The notes beneath the pieces were generated by a model, which saw only the letters and a program-made list of their open reading frames with translations, had not been told where the DNA came from and ran no database searches. Shown here piece after piece: positions 57,989 through 64,000 of a DNA stretch of 64,000 nt (positions within the stretch are counted from its first letter, which is position 1; each line of letters starts with the position of its first letter). The position numbers and the translations under genes are program-made. The DNA comes from Sparassis latifolia (Eukaryota; Basidiomycota; Agaricomycetes; Polyporales; Sparassidaceae). The stretch is taken from the NCBI GenBank assembly GCA_018466975.1, contig CM031563.1:2294001-2358000 (forward strand). Reading direction: 5' to 3'.

Positions 57989-60439
57989 AACAACCTATAT
58001 GACAATAAAGCATGAACCTTCGGTAAAATTAGATCACCCTGCGCTGCGAGATGTGCACCGTGCACCGCTGCAAAGTCTTAGAATTATGGTGTAGAAACAC
58101 ATGCAACTGAGACCACCTGACAACCTCCAGAGCCTAATCGACAATTGCACATGTCCAAACTTAATTGGTGGAACATTGTATGTTCGTACCCTCTACCCTC
58201 ATACCCTCGCCTCGTATGTCCGTCCGCCCTGCACCACGAGACGCAGACTGTGGCAAAGTCGCCAGAGAAGAATTTTACTCTGCCCACAAAATAATTTGGA
58301 GCGGAACTGACTCGCGAAAGAGAAAGAGTATGGGTGGAACTGACATATGACACGGCTGAATGGCTGAACGGATGGACAGTGCTTTGGGTAGTAATAGTCA
58401 ACCTTGAGCGAGTACTACCTTGACCGTGAGTGTAAGCTGCCAATAAACAGCAGGTAAGCAGTAATAAGCAGAACGGGATAAGCAGCATGCAAGTGATTGT
58501 GTGTAATCGACACTCTCACTTTCTGTCCTCTGGTCCCCTATGGTCGGATCGGTGTAGATGTAGATACCCTTCTTCTCGACCACCTTGGCCTGCCGTTCAA
58601 GAGTGATGTCCAACAGGTGCTCAATATGGTCGAAAATCGCGTTCCGACTTCGAGTGGTGTATGTTCGCGGTGTATGTTCATCGCAGAAAGAAATAACTTT
58701 CCCGTTATAGCCACATGGTCGCAGTCCGGCTGTGCCTCTCGCAGATCGTATAATGCATCTTTGAGCTTAGCGAAGGCCTATCGTACAGTACGATCGGCGA
58801 ACTGCGACAATTTTCGGGTCGTCCATTGTAGATGGGGAGTTCCTCCTGTTCGTACTTGAATGCCGTGACACTATTTGTGACACTATTTGCCATGCTGGAC
58901 GAGGACAGTGCACCGCGTGTGCGTTCTTAACAGCAGCCAGGTGGGCTGCCACATGTGACTCCCCTTAATAGTAATCTGAACGAGTGCAGTACACAATCCT
59001 AGGAAACTACTCACTAGTTATCCTAAGAACAAACTGAAACTCATCTTGCTCACGCGCGTAGCAAGCTGAGACATAGATTATGTGTTCTTGAGTGTTCTGA
59101 GCTGGCTTTCACATTCGGTACCAGATCGAGAAGGACATTGAGTGGAAGAGTGGACAGAGTGGCTGAAAAGAAGAGTGGGGTTCGAGCGTCTGTTGAGAAT
59201 GGTACCAAGACAATACAAGGTTGAGGAGATGGAGCTCGTCAAAGGCGATGTGGCCTTAGTCAAAAGAGCTCGAGTACGATCAAGGCTATCTTCAACAGAA
59301 GCACTGTTGCCCGCTGCCAGCATCACTTGTTGCCGGTAGCTCCTGTGAGTGAATCGCATGGCGTGGCGCGAGGGAGAATGTATTTGGAATGAGTCGAAGC
59401 GTGACCAATTGCTGCTCGCAAAATTATTTAGTACCAGTCTACATCACCTGAATGATATCATGCCTAGAAAGAGACTTGTTGAACTTTGCATGGCGAACGA
59501 GCACCATCGAATTTCTGTGATGCTGCTTATGTCTGTTGGAGCGGAAGATGAGTACATCGATGAGTATTGGCATTTGGCAGGATCACGAACGAAGGCATTC
59601 ACAACAAAAGACTGAAAAAGGTAGTTGGCCCATGCTACCGTTGGTAGTAGTATGGTAGTACGTACTAATGTAGACAGTGAAACTCCTGTATATATAGTCA
59701 AGTGAAAAGGGACAGTTCCTTAGTGGGGAATGGAAGGGATGAGTTATCAGTAGTGTGGTTCGGCACTGTATCAAAAGCTTCTACAGCGCGCTTGGTCTCA
59801 AAATCATATTCCAAGGCTCCTCTAGACCCTCGCTGGCCTCGATTTCTCTCGATAGGGACAAGTGGGAACTTGGGTAGCTCATACTGGTAGGCGAAGGTGG
59901 CACGACTCTGGCAGGTTCTGCTCGAGTCTGGTGAAAGTTCGATATGGCTGTGCATTAGTGTCGCGACCACTGAATGACAGGCATTACTACTTCACAGTCA
60001 CTCCATTTTTGAAAGTCATATTGGATTGCTTCAACATGGATGGCATTCAGTTGGAAATGCTTGGTAATTGGCCGACGAAGGACAGGATGGATCAAGGGGT
60101 ATGCACCGGCAGATTCCGAGACACAGGGTAGGGGGGGCTCCGAGGACCTTAACTGAGAATTATTTTTACTTATGAAATGGGCGGCAGGAGGTAAGTAAGG
60201 GTCTCCTGCAGTAAAACCATACACTCAGTAGCTGAAAGGCACCTTTGATGATGGTCTACGGAGTGTTTGCGCAACTTGCAGGGGTGGGCTGCTCGGAGGT
60301 GGCGGCCGGCACGGGCGCTACCAGATGTGATGTCGGGTCACAACGATGACTAACAAGGTGACCTGCATCACGTAAGCCTAGGATTACCATCTCTATATGG
60401 CAGGTGCCTTCTATATATGGACCGTGGGAAGTTCCCACC
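57989..60439. other. Gene-poor stretch, only weak frames
   Basis: A plus-strand frame at 58497-58859 (PYGRIGVDVDTLLLDHLGLP, then FKSDVQQVLNMVENRVPTS) and a minus-strand frame at 59078-59359 (RFTHRSYRQQVMLAAGNSAS, then VEDSLDRTRALLTKATS) are coding-like but unrecognised, with no splice pattern that I can fix. The rest shows nothing. Confidence 0.35.
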
Positions 60440-60466
60440 GGGGGGGGGGAGGGGGTCCTGGGGGGG
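60440..60466 (+). repeat. G-run cluster
   Basis: Ten G, A, five G, TCCT, seven G. Short and composition-driven; it could form a G-quadruplex on the plus strand. It sits in non-genic sequence. Confidence 0.8.
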
Positions 60467-63282
60467 CTTAACCAGATTTTCTGACCCTGTGTCTAGAATC
60501 CGATTTATGCATGCCCTTTGGGATGGATCGCGCATAATTAAAACCCAGATTAGGACTAGCTGATTAGGCGGCAGGCAGGCAGAGCCGGGCCGATCGCAGC
60601 TCAAACTCAGTCCTCCTAAAGTGGAAGGAGACCTTCTAAAGATAGTAACTGCCTTGGTTCATTCAAACACTCCGTGAAGCGATGTTCCATACTTCTTGTT
60701 TTCCGCCATAGGGAACTATGTAAAACACTGCATCCGAGATGTGAAACATTCCATGTAGCTGCCGTTTACGTATATTATATGTGACAGAAGGGCATTGCAC
60801 AATTACAATCATTTCTTGAACCTTTACATCGGCTCACCTGGGTTCAAAATTTATTTGCAGGGATATTGTCCCAGTACTGAGAGCATCGATCAGGATTAAC
60901 TCAATACCACATATTACTGAGTAGAATGCCTTACTTTGTATATGCTGTGCTCCGGAAACCATTCTATAGTAAGATATTTTCCGCACGACTCTGTTTCTTC
61001 GAAGTATTAAAGACTTGTAACTCAGCATATTACAAAGTAATTAAACGAAACGATGGATAAGTCGATCTTCTTCCTTCATCTACCATACCAGAAAAGAGAA
61101 ATGATATAACAGTTAGAAGACTCGTGCGGTGCGCGGTGGCACTGTTCAGTACGTATCCGCATCACGAGCATGTCACTCATGTCATGTCACCACCGTGACC
61201 TTGTCAAAAGAGGGAGTTTAGGTGTTCCAGCTTGGTTCCAACTGAATCCGAGTCACTTATACGTGCGGACACCAACTTGGAGCATGGGGCCGCCTCTTCG
61301 TCTTCTCCCTTGACCTCACTGATCTTTTTAGTATCCGTACAGAGCCTTGTGGCCGAAGCAACGGCCAGTGTCGGAGGAGCCGTGGTGGCCGGTGGCCGGT
61401 GGTCGGTACCACTCCAGCGGACTCGGAGAAAAGAATAATGTACAGGCAGGACGCACTCTTCCCAGTACGTCCGTCCATCGGTGTCGCGGAAGGAAACCGC
61501 GCCAACCAATTGTTATGTCTAGTGAGATACGGGGCCAAGGGCCGGCACCCTAGCTGTATGCAAAGCTGACGATAACAAGAACGTCCTCCGGCGTGTGTAC
61601 CTCACACAATATACATGGTGTCTTCGACAGACCATTAATTATCCTCTGCAGTCTTTCTGGTGACGCGCTTCATCACATCGTGGAATCCAAGCACTCTGGG
61701 GCGCTGCTACCAGAATAAACAATCTCGCTCGCTTGCGAGATCCATAAAGGTGCAGGTGCACATCGGTCGTCAGCGCGCATGAGTCAATGCCAGCCAGTAA
61801 AGCTCACGAAAGAGAGACAATGTCAAGAGTGACAGAACGTGACATGGTTTGCGAGTTTGACACTTCGCGGGCATGAATATATGGTGCTCCATCAGGATGG
61901 AGTTGAGCATGCGATAAGACATGGATTACAATGTTAACACTAGCACTTTACCAAGACTTACAGAACCTCATTCCAGTCGCTCTCTTCCTTCTGAAGACTA
62001 TGCAAAAATACAAACCACGTTGGCTGGATCTCCCAGAGTTGACAAGTGTATCACGTGTACGCCGGAACGCGACTCAGGCGCTATGGCGCGTTCGCGTTCT
62101 CTCCAGAGCATTTCAGGTTCAAATTACCAGCTGAACAGACACCGCGCAGGTGAGCAATCTAGTCTGAAACTGAGGTTGACTCAGAACTTTGAAACAGAGT
62201 GTACTTGAAGCGATAATTACTGGAGCGATCTTACATTCGGGCATCCTGATTTTGTATTCGGCGAAGTCCTTTTCATCGCTTGCATAACCTGGGAACCCTT
62301 ACGATTCTCACATTCAGGACTTTCGGTTACACGGGAGTAAATACTGCTATACATTCTAATCAGTTTTAATTCCCACAGGACATGCGCAGTACTCAACACT
62401 ACTCACAGTAGAAGACTCATGGCTACAGAAGAGCATGAGAAGATGGATCCAGCCTTGCTCGAGAGCTCGAGAAAGTCAGTGACCCTTGCAAGGATGGCGT
62501 GAACAACAGTCTCATCGATTACACCTACAATCTAGGAGCGTATGCATATGCGATTCACACCCAGAATTGCGCGCGTATTGGTTACTGAAGAAGGGAACGT
62601 TCGCCTGCACCCCGTATGTGTTATTACCTTTATCGTCATGAAATGTCTCATCAACTAATATCAAGCATCAGAAATTGTACGGAATGACGGAATGACGCGC
62701 ACATTCCTCCTTTCTGCACATGAAATATCCTACGTGTATTTGTGCTTCGTCATCTGGCATAAGCTCCACTATGTAGACAGGGATTCGCTACTTAACTGTC
62801 TTGCCAAAATACAGGGGTGATACTCCTCAGTCTACGAGGTACTGGACACTGTAAGCATATTTGAGTCTCTGAGAGCATACCGATCCTTACGCACTTCCCA
62901 GATATTTTTCCTCTTATATCGCGCCGTGTATTAGTGGTTGACTCAAAGACGATCCCGATGATATAAGGTACGCCTCCCTGTATTATTACCAGCGAAGTTT
63001 ACTAAAGTTCACGGTTACTCCCGAACATCCCGAAAAGGCCACCATCTCTGTTTACGACTATCGACAGAAGAATCGTGGCCATGGATTGTTATCTCAAGCC
63101 CTACAGCGATGTAACCACTGCTGGCCAGAGCCTTGAACGAGGGTTTTGTATCTTTTGCTCAGGAAGTAAATGACCAGCCAGCCTGGCCAATCTCTAGTAG
63201 AAGGTGAGTCAATAGAATAAATTATACTGAACAGACTAACATCTCTGCAGAGCTTGCCAATTTCCTCCAGTGATCGGCAACG
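60467..63282. other. Non-genic stretch
   Basis: No recognisable gene. Short open frames at 61204-61553 on both strands and at 61921-62208 have no family resemblance. A plus-strand start-like frame at 62548 (MRFTPRIARVLVTEEGNVRL) followed by gtatgt could be a first exon, but nothing was found to join it to. Confidence 0.35.
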
Positions 63283-63783
63283 CACGCAGTGTCTTTTGTC
63301 ATCCCTCTCAGCTCAACCGCCTCTCCACCACTCTGCCCTAATCTCTTCCTCGTTATTGACAATGTGCGCATGCTCATCACCGCCTGCGTATCAATACCGA
63401 ACACAGCTTTAATTCTGTCACAGAGTGGATACCCTTCTCCTACCTCCGCCATGCCTTCTGCACCCTGCACAGGTCCCGATCTCGTGCATTGCGCAGGTTA
63501 GCCACATGACTTCGCTAAGACATGGTCGATCGGAACTGAATCAGCGAAGGGAATAGATATGTGGAACCACCTGTCAGCACTTCACTCCGCCGAACTTGGT
63601 GGAGTCCTCGTCGATCCAGGTTAGTTACCTTTGTTCTTCCTGGATTCAGACTCGGCAGATGGTGACGGGCGTGGTGCTTGTGAAGCCTATTGCCATTTAA
63701 GTGAGATGCACGACCTAGTGAATACGGTCTCTTCTCTTACTGAGTCTGACGCCAGAGATCTGGCTTACCTTCGAAGTGACTGA
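63283..63783 (+). CDS. Hypothetical gene, 3' exons
   Basis: Coding-like plus-strand pieces: CPNLFLVIDNVRMLITACVS with IPNTALILSQSGYPSP (63340-63435), then TWSIGTESAKGIDMWNHLSA with LHSAELGGVLVDPG (63515-63619), joined over a short gttagt...ggcag intron to GDGRGACEAYCHLSEMHDLV, ending ARDLAYLRSD at a TGA at 63781-63783. A join between the first and second piece is not settled (a stop lies at 63499). No family is recognised. Confidence 0.3.
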
Positions 63784-64000
63784 AGAACGCAAATAATAGA
63801 CCCAAGCAATGATGAAATGCAAGCTTGTGTTCGGTAGCGGGATGTCTACCAGGTGTGTTCGCCCCCGCCGCAACTTTCTCGCTGCGCCGGGCGCATCTGA
63901 CACTTCTGTGCAGAAATTCTGTTCAGGCCAGAGCGATTACCTGGGTATAACCCAGCCGCTCGTCATCGCAACTAGGATCGGCGATATGCTGTCACCTGTC
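63784..64000. other. Window end, nothing recognised
   Basis: No supported feature in the last 217 bases. Confidence 0.5.

Noticed and set aside
1..64000. LTR or LINE retrotransposon
   Set aside because: No reverse transcriptase, integrase or long terminal repeat was recognised in any frame.

Overview
The window looks like nuclear DNA of a filamentous basidiomycete, most likely an Agaricomycete. Reasons: genes are split by many 45-65 bp GT-AG introns; a KDZ (Kyakuja-Dileera-Zisupton) transposase remnant sits beside an Ulp1-type protease; there is a large protein of a type expanded in mushroom-forming fungi; and recognisable fungal genes (actin-capping subunit, NDR kinase, NST1, PX/PXB protein, USP7-type deubiquitinase, NRPS-like reductase) give basidiomycete-like readings. 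These names rest on recalled family sequences, not on a search. The region is gene-poor and rich in repeats and broken genes.

Layout. 1-6.5 kb: a decayed KDZ transposase with its Ulp1-like protease module. 7.4-8 kb: fragment of an NRPS-like terminal reductase domain. 8-12 kb: a dispersed repeat copy, an unrecognised spliced gene, and a complete F-actin capping protein alpha gene (cap1) on the minus strand. 12-19 kb: an unrecognised ORF, then a 5.4-kb minus-strand gene with an internal tandem duplication. 19-32 kb: mostly non-genic, with a multi-pass membrane protein remnant, several tandem repeats, a second copy of the dispersed repeat, and an inverted-repeat pair enclosing about 1.6 kb. 32-34.5 kb: a spliced orphan gene and a 155-bp mariner-type MITE. 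34.5-47 kb: weak minus-strand coding pieces and a USP7-like pseudogene. 47-55 kb: three neighbouring wrecks of conserved genes (NST1, CBK1/Orb6 kinase, PX/PXB protein). 55.7-58 kb: a spliceable KDM3-like JmjC gene with a C-terminal C2H2 finger. 58-64 kb: little recognisable.

Themes. Only cap1 and the JmjC gene read as intact recognisable genes. The other conserved genes keep introns, so they are not retrocopies, but carry frameshifts and stop codons. Several of the stops are tryptophan TGG to TAG changes. This fits a segment of duplicated, decaying gene copies among mobile elements. Base-level assembly errors could add some of the indels, but not the clustered nonsense and active-site substitutions. 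No rRNA, tRNA, CRISPR or reverse transcriptase was recognised.
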